Assembly (NCBI GenBank): GCA_049890275.1 | Contig: JBMHBT010000006.1 | Location: 62,001 to 126,000, forward strand | DNA length: 64,000 bases | Source: UBA7374 sp049890275 | GTDB lineage: Bacteria > Verrucomicrobiota > Verrucomicrobiia > Opitutales > Coraliomargaritaceae | Direction: 5' to 3' | In this document: in pieces, positions 7,449-16,081 of the stretch | How the letters are laid out: each line of letters starts with the position of its first letter | Numbering within the stretch: position 1 is the first letter of the stretch | Position numbers and translations under genes: made by a program | Notes under the pieces: model-generated | Database searches by the model: none | Told to the model about the DNA's origin: nothing | Seen by the model: only the letters and a program-made list of their open reading frames with translations

Positions 7449-10406
7449 ATGAATTCTTCCACACTTGCCGATTCGCGCGAAAGCGCCCGTCACTACATTC
7501 CCGCCAGTGAATTTGACCTTGCCGAAATGCTGCAGGCCGTTGGGCATACCTCTTTTGAGGATCTTTTTGCTCACATTGATCCAGCGGTCTTGTTTGCCGA
7601 GGCACCCGACTTACCCGAGGAACTCAACCCGGAGGAACTGCGCGCCCGCCTGCAGGAAATTTCTGAGCGCAATCGTGTCGGTAATAGTTTTCTCGGAGAT
7701 GGCTTGTGCGATTTAATGCCTGCTGAAGTTGTCGCACCCCTTTGCGATATTCGCAAGCTGACCACGGCCTACACGCCCTACCAACCGGAACTGAGCCAGG
7801 GCACACTCATCGCCCATTGGATCTATCAATGTTCGATGTCGCGTCTAACCGGATTCGAGGCAGTCAATGCATCACTCTATGATCGCTCGACCTCGATCTT
7901 CGAGGGTATTGCGGCTGCCGCTCGGATGAAAAGAAAGGCCTATTTAGCCCTAGTTCCGAATACCCTTTACCCCGGAGACCTTGAAGTCTTGCACACGCTC
8001 GTCGAAGGAACTGCTTGGGAGATTGAAATGGTGCCGGCAGATCCGCAAACCGGACAAATTGATTTGGTAGAGATGCGAAGCTGCGCGGAACGTGCCGGAG
8101 CGAATCTTGCGGCGATTGTTTTTCCGCAGGTCAATACTTTTGGCCTCTTGGAGGACGTCGATGCACTAACCGACTTAGCAGCCGAAGTGGGCGCGAAAAG
8201 TGTGGCCGTGATCGATCCTCTTTTACTCGCTGCCGGAGGATTAAAACCGCCGGTTGCCTTTGGCGCATCGGGAGTTGATATCATCGTTGGCGAAGCGCAT
8301 CACCTGGCGGTCGCTCCAAATTTTGGCGGCCCCGGTTTGGGTCTGTTCGGGGTACGCTTTTCCGACAAGGAACGCGCCGGAGTACGGGCCGCTCCCGGCC
8401 GCTTCATTGGCAAAGCCCGCGACCGTTCCGGGCGCGATTGCCGGGTGGGCGTTCTCGCAACCCGGGAACAGCATATTCGCAAGGACAAAGCCACTTCCAA
8501 TATTTGCTCCAATCAGGCTTTTATAGCCACCATCGTCGGAGCCGCTCTCTTGGAGCGCGGCGACGCTGGGCTCTCTGCCATTGTCGACACCATGCGCCAG
8601 CGAATGCAAGAGGCAGTGACGCGCCTGACCGCCTTCGAAGGTGTATCCCTCGCTTTTCCCAATAGTGTCAGCTTTCATGAAGTAACATTTTCCCTACCGG
8701 TTCCTGCCGCAGAGCTTTTGCAGAAGGCTCATGCATCTGGTATTTTAGCTGGGGCGGATCTTTCCGATCGCTTGCCCGGAGAACGCCACTTGCTCAAGTT
8801 GTCTTTTTCTAATCGGCCTCAGGATCTCAATGCCTTAGTCGAAGTCTTCAGCGCATGCTTCGGTTCGCCTCGTGAGGAGTCGTCCATGCAGAGTCCAGCA
8901 CCCAACTCTCCAGACCTTCGCGATGAAGCGCCCGGGCTGCCCGCATTTTCCGCCGATCAAGTACTCGAGTATTACAAGCGCTTGGGCGAACTCAACGTTA
9001 GTCCGGACGACGGTTGTTATCCGCTCGGCTCGTGTACGATGAAGTATAATCCGATGGTGAACGATTGGGCAGCGGGTCTTCCCGGATTTACCGACCTTCA
9101 TCCACAAGCACCGATTGCCGACGCGCAGGGCTGCCTATTCCTGCTTCACGAGATTCAGGAGTGGTTCAAGAAAATCACCGGCCTTGCCGCAGTGACCACA
9201 CAACCCGTGGCTGGGGCTCAAGGCGAACTGGTCGGGCTCAAGCTCTTTCAGGCCTACCACCGTGACCGGGGTGGTCCGCGTGATGTCGTCCTGATCCCGA
9301 GCTCGGCCCACGGTACAAACTTTGCCACCGCTACGATGGCCGGATTCAGCGGGGAGGGCGGTCGCATCGTCTATCTCGAAGCCGATGCCTGTGGACGAGT
9401 GCTGGAATCCGATCTCGACAAACAGATCGAGACTTATGGTGAGCGCATTGCTGGTGTCATGATCACCAACCCGAACACTTCCGGTATCTTTGAGACTGAT
9501 TTCAAGTCCATTGCCGATAAAGTACACGCAATTGGCGGCCTCGTTTACATGGACGGCGCCAACATGAACGCAATCGCCGGCTGGGTGGATCTCGGCGCTC
9601 TAGGGGTCGATGCGGTACACAATAATCTGCATAAGACTTGGACCATTCCTCACGGTGGTGGCGGCCCAGGCGATGCGATCGTTGCGGTCAGTCACCGGCT
9701 GGAGCCGTATTTGCCCGGTTACCAGATTCAGGTCTTGCCGGACGGAAGCTACGCACCGGTTGAGGCGCCTAAAAAGATCGGCTCCTTTCACCGTCATTGG
9801 GGCAACTTCGCCCACAAGGTCCGTTGCTACACCTATTTACTCCGCCTCGGTCGGGAAGGCGTTCGCCGTATGTCGGCCATGGCCGTACTCAGTGCCCGCT
9901 ACACGCAATCGCGCCTCACTCCGGACTATGCCTTGCTTCCGGAAGGAGCCGACAGTGAACCGCGCATGCACGAATTTATTATCACCCTGCGCGAAGAGGA
10001 CTATGCCGGTCTGGAAGCCGTTGGCTTACGCCCGGTCGATGCGGCTCCCCGTATTGGCAAGCTCTTCCTCGATTTTGGCTTTCACGCTCCCACCGTGGCC
10101 TGGCCCGAGCCATTGGGGCTGATGATTGAACCGACAGAAAGCTACACCAAGGCAGAGCTGGATCGCTTCGCCGAAGCGGTCCTCGCCATTCGTCGACTCC
10201 TCCGGGAACATCCCAAAGCATTGCTCAGCGCGCCACACTTTACACCCATTGACCGGGTGGAGGAGGCCGAAGCCAACCGCGCGGTTTGTCTCTCCGAGCC
10301 ACTGGTTGAACTCCCTGTACTCAATCAGCCACGTCTTTCCTCTGTTGAATTGGCAAAAGTCCCCGTCGACGAAATTTACCTAAAGATTGTTGAGGCAGCT
10401 GCGTGA
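7449..10406 (+). CDS. gcvP: glycine dehydrogenase (decarboxylating), fused P protein
   Basis: A 985-residue PLP enzyme that decarboxylates glycine and passes the aminomethyl group to the H protein. The N-terminal half (to about residue 470) matches the GcvPA subunit (FEDLFAHIDP, YQPELSQGTL, GFEAVNASLYD). The C-terminal half matches GcvPB (GCYPLGSCTMKYNP, SSAHGTNFA, GVDAVHNNLHKTW), with the PLP-binding lysine at Lys729. A Ser/Pro-rich linker (about 480-495) joins the halves, so it looks like a direct PA-PB fusion. The ATG at 7449 is chosen over an in-frame TTG at 7410. It is transcribed away from gcvT and followed by two hairpins. Confidence 0.95.
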   Translation: MNSSTLADSRESARHYIPASEFDLAEMLQAVGHTSFEDLFAHIDPAVLFAEAPDLPEELNPEELRARLQEISERNRVGNSFLGDGLCDLMPAEVVAPLCDIRKLTTAYTPYQPELSQGTLIAHWIYQCSMSRLTGFEAVNASLYDRSTSIFEGIAAAARMKRKAYLALVPNTLYPGDLEVLHTLVEGTAWEIEMVPADPQTGQIDLVEMRSCAERAGANLAAIVFPQVNTFGLLEDVDALTDLAAEVGAKSVAVIDPLLLAAGGLKPPVAFGASGVDIIVGEAHHLAVAPNFGGPGLGLFGVRFSDKERAGVRAAPGRFIGKARDRSGRDCRVGVLATREQHIRKDKATSNICSNQAFIATIVGAALLERGDAGLSAIVDTMRQRMQEAVTRLTAFEGVSLAFPNSVSFHEVTFSLPVPAAELLQKAHASGILAGADLSDRLPGERHLLKLSFSNRPQDLNALVEVFSACFGSPREESSMQSPAPNSPDLRDEAPGLPAFSADQVLEYYKRLGELNVSPDDGCYPLGSCTMKYNPMVNDWAAGLPGFTDLHPQAPIADAQGCLFLLHEIQEWFKKITGLAAVTTQPVAGAQGELVGLKLFQAYHRDRGGPRDVVLIPSSAHGTNFATATMAGFSGEGGRIVYLEADACGRVLESDLDKQIETYGERIAGVMITNPNTSGIFETDFKSIADKVHAIGGLVYMDGANMNAIAGWVDLGALGVDAVHNNLHKTWTIPHGGGGPGDAIVAVSHRLEPYLPGYQIQVLPDGSYAPVEAPKKIGSFHRHWGNFAHKVRCYTYLLRLGREGVRRMSAMAVLSARYTQSRLTPDYALLPEGADSEPRMHEFIITLREEDYAGLEAVGLRPVDAAPRIGKLFLDFGFHAPTVAWPEPLGLMIEPTESYTKAELDRFAEAVLAIRRLLREHPKALLSAPHFTPIDRVEEAEANRAVCLSEPLVELPVLNQPRLSSVELAKVPVDEIYLKIVEAAA

Positions 10407-10438
10407 GGCTTGTTCTTCTCTGACACAGAAGCGCCTTA

Positions 10439-10481
10439 AACCCATTTTGGGTTCAAAGTTCCTTGATTCTCAAGGAACTTT
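10439..10481 (+). terminator. tandem hairpins after gcvP
   Basis: Two adjacent inverted repeats: AACCC-ATTTT-GGGTT (10439-10453) and a perfect 11-bp stem, AAAGTTCCTTG / CAAGGAACTTT with loop ATTCT (10455-10481). They follow the gcvP stop by about 33 bp and precede the DUF4126 gene. The second hairpin has no immediate T-run (a T6 occurs about 18 bp later), so it may be a terminator of a non-canonical kind, an mRNA stabiliser or a regulatory stem. Confidence 0.55.
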
Positions 10482-10541
10482 GGAGAGGTGGATGGGTCGT
10501 TTTTTAGTGCGCGTTTCCTAAACTCTGGATACGGTTGTCTC

Positions 10542-11159
10542 ATGAACGAAATCATCGCTATATTTGCCGGAATTGGTTTGGCCGCTGCCTGCGGGTTTCG
10601 TGTCTTCGTCCCGCTCTTTATCGCCAGTTTGGCCGCCAACTCCGGAATGGACGCAGAGTTCCTCGGCGGCGGTTTTAATGTTGAGGCACTCCTTGGGGAG
10701 CACCATTGGCTGGGCAGTACACCCGTCACCATTGCCCTCGGTGTGGCTACTGTATTGGAAATCGGCAGCTACTATATCCCTTGGCTGGACAACCTGCTGG
10801 ATTCTATTGCGACTCCGGCTGCGGTCGTGGCCGGCACCTTCATCTCGGGTGAAATGATGCCGCAGGTGCTGGATGATTCGGCCCTGAAGTGGGTACTTGG
10901 TGCCGTACTTGGCGGAGGATCGGCCGGCTTAGTTCAGACCGCCACTGTGATTACGCGAAGCGCCTCGTCGGCAACAACGGGCGGACTGGGGAATCCAGCT
11001 GTCTCGACTGCCGAGCTGGGGGGGGCTGTATTGACCGCTGTACTCGCTATCCTCGTTCCAGTGGTCGCTGGTTTGCTCGTCGTGGTTTTGGTGTTTTTCG
11101 CGGTACGGGCCTGGCTCCGCCATCTGCGGCGGAAGCGCTCTCAGATCGAAGTCGGATAG
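10542..11159 (+). CDS. DUF4126 family membrane protein
   Basis: A 205-residue hydrophobic protein beginning MNEIIAIFAGIGLAAACGFR, a typical DUF4126 opening (an acquired-Gly/Ala-rich helix with CGFR). Further membrane segments lie near GSTPVTIALGVATVLEIGSYYIPWLDN, IATPAAVVAGTFISG, WVLGAVLGGGSAG and a long C-terminal helix (VLTAVLAILVPVVAGLLVVV) before a basic tail. The function of the family is unknown. The ATG at 10542 is chosen over an in-frame GTG at 10488 because the upstream 18 codons are not family-like. The 3' end overlaps the convergent nucleotidyltransferase gene by 19 bp. Confidence 0.8.
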   Translation: MNEIIAIFAGIGLAAACGFRVFVPLFIASLAANSGMDAEFLGGGFNVEALLGEHHWLGSTPVTIALGVATVLEIGSYYIPWLDNLLDSIATPAAVVAGTFISGEMMPQVLDDSALKWVLGAVLGGGSAGLVQTATVITRSASSATTGGLGNPAVSTAELGGAVLTAVLAILVPVVAGLLVVVLVFFAVRAWLRHLRRKRSQIEVG

Positions 11160-12043
11160 TCGCCGTTCTCCTGTAGTTTGCGCAGGCCGGCCTGTACCCG
11201 CGGTTTGTCTTCCGGATAAGTTACTCCAAACCAGTTGCCATTGGTTTCCAGCACTGCGCACTCTGTCTGGCCGGTCCGAATCAAGTAATCGACCAAGCTA
11301 GGGATGTAGCACTCGGATTGAGGTCTCTCTATCTGCTCTTTGAGAAATTCGGTGAAGTAGTCTTCAATGCTGGCAAAGATCGTGGGAGTGAAGCCCCAGA
11401 AGTTCATGGAGACGATAGCGTTGGCGGAGAGGTCAACTAATTGACCTTCGAGATTGGTACCCCGGACGATACCTTCTGGAGTCGCTGCAATTTCAGTGTG
11501 CTCTTCCACGCTACGGAGCAAACCGTTTTCCACCTGGCAGAGACCGCGATTGACCGTCCCGTGGGCGGAGAGGGTATTGTTTAAGTGGTAGCCGACCATG
11601 CAGGTGCGCAGTTCGGGTTCGTCGTCCTTATCCTGAAAATGGCGGGCCAGCCGAGCAAACGCATCCCGACCGTAAAAGTCGTCGGCATTGATCACGGCAA
11701 AGGGAGTGTCGATTTGCTTGCGGGCGGCGCGTACGGCATGGGTTGTCCCCCAGGGTTTTTCACGACCCGCCGGAACGGAGAAGCCATCGGGTAGGTCATC
11801 GAGCGTCTGATAAGCGTATTCAACCAGTATGCGCTCTTCGAAGCGCTCACCCACCATTGATTTAAACTGCGCCTCGAAATCTCGCCGGATGACAAAGACG
11901 ACTTTACCAAAGCCGGCTCGGATGGCATCGAAGACCGAGTAGTCCAGCACGGTTTCGCCATTGGGCCCCATCGGGTCGAGTTGTTTCAGCCCTCCGTAGC
12001 GGCTGCCCATACCGGCTGCTAATATGAGTAGGGTGGGTTGCAT
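11141..12043 (-). CDS. sugar-phosphate nucleotidyltransferase
   Basis: A 300-residue GT-A fold pyrophosphorylase starting MQPTLLILAAGMGSRYGG. The signature nucleotide-binding loop AAGMGSRYGGLKQL and the following GPNGETVLDYSVFDAIRAGF are those of proteins that activate hexose 1-phosphates with UTP or a similar NTP. VINADDFYG carries the metal-binding aspartates. It resembles a small nucleotidyltransferase family related to glucose-1-phosphate uridylyl/thymidylyltransferases; the exact sugar and nucleotide are not clear. Longer in-frame starts up to 12301 exist but add sequence that is not family-like. It is divergent from menA. Confidence 0.82.
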   Translation of the reverse strand: MQPTLLILAAGMGSRYGGLKQLDPMGPNGETVLDYSVFDAIRAGFGKVVFVIRRDFEAQFKSMVGERFEERILVEYAYQTLDDLPDGFSVPAGREKPWGTTHAVRAARKQIDTPFAVINADDFYGRDAFARLARHFQDKDDEPELRTCMVGYHLNNTLSAHGTVNRGLCQVENGLLRSVEEHTEIAATPEGIVRGTNLEGQLVDLSANAIVSMNFWGFTPTIFASIEDYFTEFLKEQIERPQSECYIPSLVDYLIRTGQTECAVLETNGNWFGVTYPEDKPRVQAGLRKLQENGDYPTSI

Positions 12044-12134
12044 GTTTGCGTAGCAAATCGCATCTGAAAGAAACGGAAAGCATGAAATTGTAAATCCGGC
12101 TGGATCATTTGCTCGGTCGCGCCACAGTAGAGGT

Positions 12135-13013
12135 ATGGCTGACTGGAAAATATGGTTGGAGGCGACTCGCCCGAAAACGCTGCCCGCTGCTCTCGCTCCG
12201 GTGTTGCTGGCCTCTGCCTTGGCGCATGCGCACAGTGGATTCAACTGCACCGCTGCGACTCTTTGCTTGTTATTTGCTTTGTTCATGCAGATCGGGACCA
12301 ATCTGGCTAACGATTATCTGGACGGAATTAAAGGCACGGACACAGCCGATCGAATCGGTCCGCGACGCGCGGTCGCCTCCGGAGAGATTTCTCCCCGGAG
12401 CATGCGTTGCGCCGCTGTATCCGTCCTTTTGTTCGGCTTTTGTCTCGGGCTCGCGTTGATTCCATTTGGGGGTTGGTGGTTACTCGCCGTCGGCTTGGCC
12501 AGCGTCGCCTGTGCTTGGTGCTATACCGGAGGCCCCTACCCACTGGCTTATAATGGTTTAGGCGACCTTTTTGTGCTTTTATTTTTCGGTCTGATTGCCG
12601 TTGGGGTTACCTATTATGTGCAGACGGGTACGGTTGTCTTCGATGCTTGGCTGCTCGGTCTTGGCTGTGGATTGCTCATTAACAATCTTCTGGTTGTGAA
12701 TAATTACCGCGATCGAGAAGGCGATATGGAGGCCGGGAAGAATACGCTGGTCGTTCGCTTGGGTCCTGCTTTTGCCCGCGCTCAGTGCCGAGCGGCAGCC
12801 CTCCTCGCCGGCTTCTTTCTCATTTGGCTTTCTTTCCGCGGTGCTAGTCTCTGGATCCTATTAGGTCTCATCCCCGCTGCTTCTGCCTTGCGTCTGGCCG
12901 GTTCTCTGCAGCGTGCCCAATCCGCCGAAGACTACCTCCGCTGTCTCCAACGGGCTGGGCAGGCCGTCATCGCCTACGCTCTCCTCGTCTCCATTGGCTT
13001 ACTCCTCCAATAG
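12135..13013 (+). CDS. menA: 1,4-dihydroxy-2-naphthoate polyprenyltransferase
   Basis: A 292-residue UbiA-family integral membrane prenyltransferase that attaches the polyprenyl tail to DHNA in menaquinone synthesis. It opens WKIWLEATRPKTLPAALAPV, the MenA hallmark, and has the first aspartate-rich metal site NLANDYLDGIKGTD (residues about 55-68) and a second region NNYRDREGDMEAGK (about 188-201). Eight or nine hydrophobic segments are visible. It implies that the organism uses menaquinone. No other men genes are nearby. yajC follows 77 bp downstream. Confidence 0.92.
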   Translation: MADWKIWLEATRPKTLPAALAPVLLASALAHAHSGFNCTAATLCLLFALFMQIGTNLANDYLDGIKGTDTADRIGPRRAVASGEISPRSMRCAAVSVLLFGFCLGLALIPFGGWWLLAVGLASVACAWCYTGGPYPLAYNGLGDLFVLLFFGLIAVGVTYYVQTGTVVFDAWLLGLGCGLLINNLLVVNNYRDREGDMEAGKNTLVVRLGPAFARAQCRAAALLAGFFLIWLSFRGASLWILLGLIPAASALRLAGSLQRAQSAEDYLRCLQRAGQAVIAYALLVSIGLLLQ

Positions 13014-13090
13014 AGGCAACGCATTCGAAACTTGCCTTCCCCCTGCGCCTCCCTTTGTTTCTACCGCTTTTAACTCAGCAATAGACTCCG

Positions 13091-13411
13091 ATGCACGACT
13101 TCTCTCTGTTTTATTTAATTGCCCAAGCCAGCGCGCCAGCGGGTGGGGGATTTGCCCAGTTTATTCCCATTCTGCTCCTTTTTGCCGGTATGTGGTTCCT
13201 CATTATTGCGCCCCAGCGCAAGCGCCAGAAGCAGCACGATCAAATGATCCAGGAGCTTCAGTCCGGCGATGATATCGTCACTAGCGGAGGGATCTACGGC
13301 ACAATTACCAACGTTAAGGACGATCGCTTTGTCGTCCGGATCGCGGATAATACAAAAATTGAGATCAATCGTAGTTCGATCGGCAGTAAACAAAGCGCTA
13401 GCGAGTCTTAG
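13091..13411 (+). CDS. yajC: preprotein translocase subunit YajC
   Basis: A 106-residue protein with one N-terminal membrane helix (FIPILLLFAGMWFLIIAPQR) followed by the conserved RKRQKQHDQMIQEL and GDDIVTSGGIYGTI segments of YajC. It associates with SecDF and the SecYEG holo-translocon. It lies 36 bp upstream of secDF, the usual pairing. The start is the ATG at 13091. Confidence 0.95.
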   Translation: MHDFSLFYLIAQASAPAGGGFAQFIPILLLFAGMWFLIIAPQRKRQKQHDQMIQELQSGDDIVTSGGIYGTITNVKDDRFVVRIADNTKIEINRSSIGSKQSASES

Positions 13412-13447
13412 TCGTCCCCAACCCCTTGTCGGAAAGAAAGTAAACCC

Positions 13448-16015
13448 ATGCCCGGTAACATACTCTGGAAATTCCTCCTCACCCTGTCGATTGTCGCCTG
13501 GTGCTGGATCAGCATCTCACCATTACAGGATCGACCTTTCGAAGACTACATCCTCTCGCAAGCCACGGCAGAGAGCGAAGCCTTTGAAGCCATCGTCAAG
13601 CGCGCTCGCGCCCGAGTTGAGGCCAGTCAAGAAAGCGCCGAAGGTGGCCGCAAGACGCTCTTTCTGGCCCTTCGTGAAATGGGTGCGGAAGAGAACATCA
13701 ACTACGCCACTTTTTTCCCTCAGATCAATCTCAAGGATGTGCCCAATCAGAACAAGAGGAATGCCATCCTGCTCAAGCATCTGCTGAAAACGGCTAATAG
13801 CCCCTTGCGTCTCGGACTCGATTTAAAGGGTGGCGTTGGCGTGACGATGAAGGTTGAAGAGGCCGCCACGGAGGAAATGTCTTCCAGCCAGAAGTCGGAA
13901 CAACTCTCGGACGCCATTCGCATTATGGCCGACCGTCTCGATGGCTCTGGCGTGGCTGAGCCCATCATCCGTCCGAAGGGTGAAGATGCGATTGAAATCC
14001 AAATGCCCGGACTTTCTACCAAGGAAAACCCTGAAGTACTCGATGCCATTAAAAAGCCGGCCCGTCTGGAGTTCCGCGCACTGCATCCATCGAAGTACCC
14101 GGATTCCACACCTCCCGACCAGTATCCATCCCCTTACGAGTACGAGGTCTTGACCATGGAAGATGAAGATCCGCGTACCGGCACCGTTACGGAAACACGC
14201 ATGTTTGTGAAGCGCCTGCCCGAGGCAACCGGCGAGATCGTCGACCAAGCCTATCCCTACCAGAACCAGAATGGCGGCTTTGAAATTCATCTGGAGATGA
14301 CTGGTGAAGGTGCCACAGTTCTCCGCGGAGTGACCGAGCGCATGGTTGGCAAGCCACTCGCTATTGTTCTCGATGGTAAGCTCTCCTCGGCGCCAACCAT
14401 TCAAAGCGTGCTCTCCAAGAATGCTCAGATCACCGGCAATTTCTCTCAACGTGAGGCGATCGACCTAGCCAACGTGTTGAATAACCCGCTGGCCCTTCCT
14501 TTGCGCGTCGATGAGATGTATGAAGTCGGCCCATCGATGGCAGAAGACGCTCAGCAAAGCTCAATCAAGGCCGTGCAGGTCGGTGCCATTCTTGTCGTTT
14601 GCTTTATGGTCCTCTACTATTTTACAGGAGGATTAATCGCAGTCGTTTCTGCCCTGATCAACGTGATCATCGTGCTCGGTGTACTTGCTAGCTTGGGGGC
14701 TACGCTCACCTTGCCCGGCGTAGCTGCTCTTGTGCTCACTCTCGGTATGGGGGTAGATGCCAACATCCTTATTTTTGAACGTCTGCGCGAAGAACTGCGC
14801 GCCGGCAAGAGTTTGAAGAACGCCCTCTCCGGCGCTTTCAGTAAAGTGACTTCGACTATTGTCGATGCGAACGTCACGACCCTGATTACCGCTTCCATCC
14901 TTATCTGGCTCGGCACGGGCCCGGTACGCGGCTTTGGTGTCACACTCGCCATCGGTATATGTGCTTCCATCTTCTGTGCCTTGGTCGTCACTCGTTTTCT
15001 CGCCGACTTCCTCGTACATCGCCTGAACTTCTCTAAATTGCTCGGTCTCAGTCTGCTCGGCCAGATCAACTTCGATTTCTTCCAGTATCGCCGTCCCGCC
15101 TTCCTTGCCTCCTGGGCACTCGTCGGAGCCGGAATCGTTTCTATCTATATGCACCACGATAACATCATGGGCATCGACTTTACCGGAGGGGATGAAATGA
15201 CGATTGCCTATGAGGAGAGAATCGACACCAGCGCGCTTTCTCTAGCGGCCGCCGACCTTGGTCTTGGTGAAGTCAACCCCGTCTATCAAACTCTGCTGGG
15301 CGAAGACCGTGAAGTTCTCAAGATCCAGACACGCTTTGACCAGAGTCGCGACGTCCTCGCCGGACTACAGGAAGCCTTTCCTTCCGCCGGACTGGAGGAA
15401 GTCGGGGTCAATCAAATCGGTGCCTCCGTCTCCAGTGATATTCAATGGAATGCCCTCCAGTCGGTCTTCTTTGCCTTGCTCGGTATCCTTCTTTACGTAG
15501 CGCTTCGCTTCGAGGTGGGCTATGGTATCGGTGCAGTCGTCGCCACCATTCACGACGTACTGATGACTGTCGGTATCTTTGTTATCTGCGGAGCCCTCGG
15601 CGTTTTTGTCAGCGGGCAGTTCACCGCCCCCATGTTAGCTGCGATTCTTATGATCGTCGGTTACTCGATCAATGATACGATCGTCGTCTTCGACCGGATT
15701 CGGGAGGAACTCGAACTCAATCCCGGCACCGACTTGCGGCGCATTATTAACTTGGCCATCAGTCGGGTCTTTTCCCGTTCCTTGTTGACCAGTTTGACGA
15801 CCTTGCTGGCCGCGCTTTCGCTCTACATTTTTGGCGCCGGTGTGATCAATGATTTCGCCTTCGTCTTTATCATTGGTATCCTCACCGGAACCTTCTCTTC
15901 CATCTTTATTGCCAGTCCGGTATTCTTCTGGTGGCACAAGGGAGATCGTCGCCATGTTGAGGAACGTGAACTAACTCCCAAACGCCACGATTGGGAAAGC
16001 AGCGAAACAGCTTGA
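13448..16015 (+). CDS. secDF: protein translocase SecDF fusion
   Basis: An 855-residue fusion of SecD and SecF, the RND-like proton-driven motor that pulls secreted proteins across the inner membrane. SecD occupies about residues 1-540: an N-terminal helix, LRLGLDLKGGVGVTMKV, a periplasmic P1 domain, then five helices with LTLGMGVDANILIFERLREE. SecF follows, with the TGGDEMT motif at about 580, MLAAILMIVGYSINDTIVVFDRIREE and the C-terminal DFAFVFIIGILTGTFSSI. Both Asp-containing proton-path motifs (GMGVDANILI and GYSINDTIVV) are intact. It is 36 bp after yajC, presumably co-transcribed. Confidence 0.96.
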   Translation: MPGNILWKFLLTLSIVAWCWISISPLQDRPFEDYILSQATAESEAFEAIVKRARARVEASQESAEGGRKTLFLALREMGAEENINYATFFPQINLKDVPNQNKRNAILLKHLLKTANSPLRLGLDLKGGVGVTMKVEEAATEEMSSSQKSEQLSDAIRIMADRLDGSGVAEPIIRPKGEDAIEIQMPGLSTKENPEVLDAIKKPARLEFRALHPSKYPDSTPPDQYPSPYEYEVLTMEDEDPRTGTVTETRMFVKRLPEATGEIVDQAYPYQNQNGGFEIHLEMTGEGATVLRGVTERMVGKPLAIVLDGKLSSAPTIQSVLSKNAQITGNFSQREAIDLANVLNNPLALPLRVDEMYEVGPSMAEDAQQSSIKAVQVGAILVVCFMVLYYFTGGLIAVVSALINVIIVLGVLASLGATLTLPGVAALVLTLGMGVDANILIFERLREELRAGKSLKNALSGAFSKVTSTIVDANVTTLITASILIWLGTGPVRGFGVTLAIGICASIFCALVVTRFLADFLVHRLNFSKLLGLSLLGQINFDFFQYRRPAFLASWALVGAGIVSIYMHHDNIMGIDFTGGDEMTIAYEERIDTSALSLAAADLGLGEVNPVYQTLLGEDREVLKIQTRFDQSRDVLAGLQEAFPSAGLEEVGVNQIGASVSSDIQWNALQSVFFALLGILLYVALRFEVGYGIGAVVATIHDVLMTVGIFVICGALGVFVSGQFTAPMLAAILMIVGYSINDTIVVFDRIREELELNPGTDLRRIINLAISRVFSRSLLTSLTTLLAALSLYIFGAGVINDFAFVFIIGILTGTFSSIFIASPVFFWWHKGDRRHVEERELTPKRHDWESSETA

Positions 16016-16081
16016 TCGTACGGCTATCGCATTTTTTTTGGGCGCGCGCGGTCTCTGGGCTCGCCCGTTACTTGATTCTAC

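Noticed and set aside
8241..8678. minus-strand ORF within gcvP
   Set aside because: Shadow reading frame opposite a strongly conserved enzyme; no family features or start context.
11141..12301. longer nucleotidyltransferase start at 12301
   Set aside because: The added 86 residues overlap menA antisense and lack similarity to the family; the nucleotide-binding loop starts right after the ATG at 12043.
12135..12301. menA overlapping the nucleotidyltransferase start
   Set aside because: With the corrected start at 12043 there is no overlap, and a normal divergent promoter gap remains.
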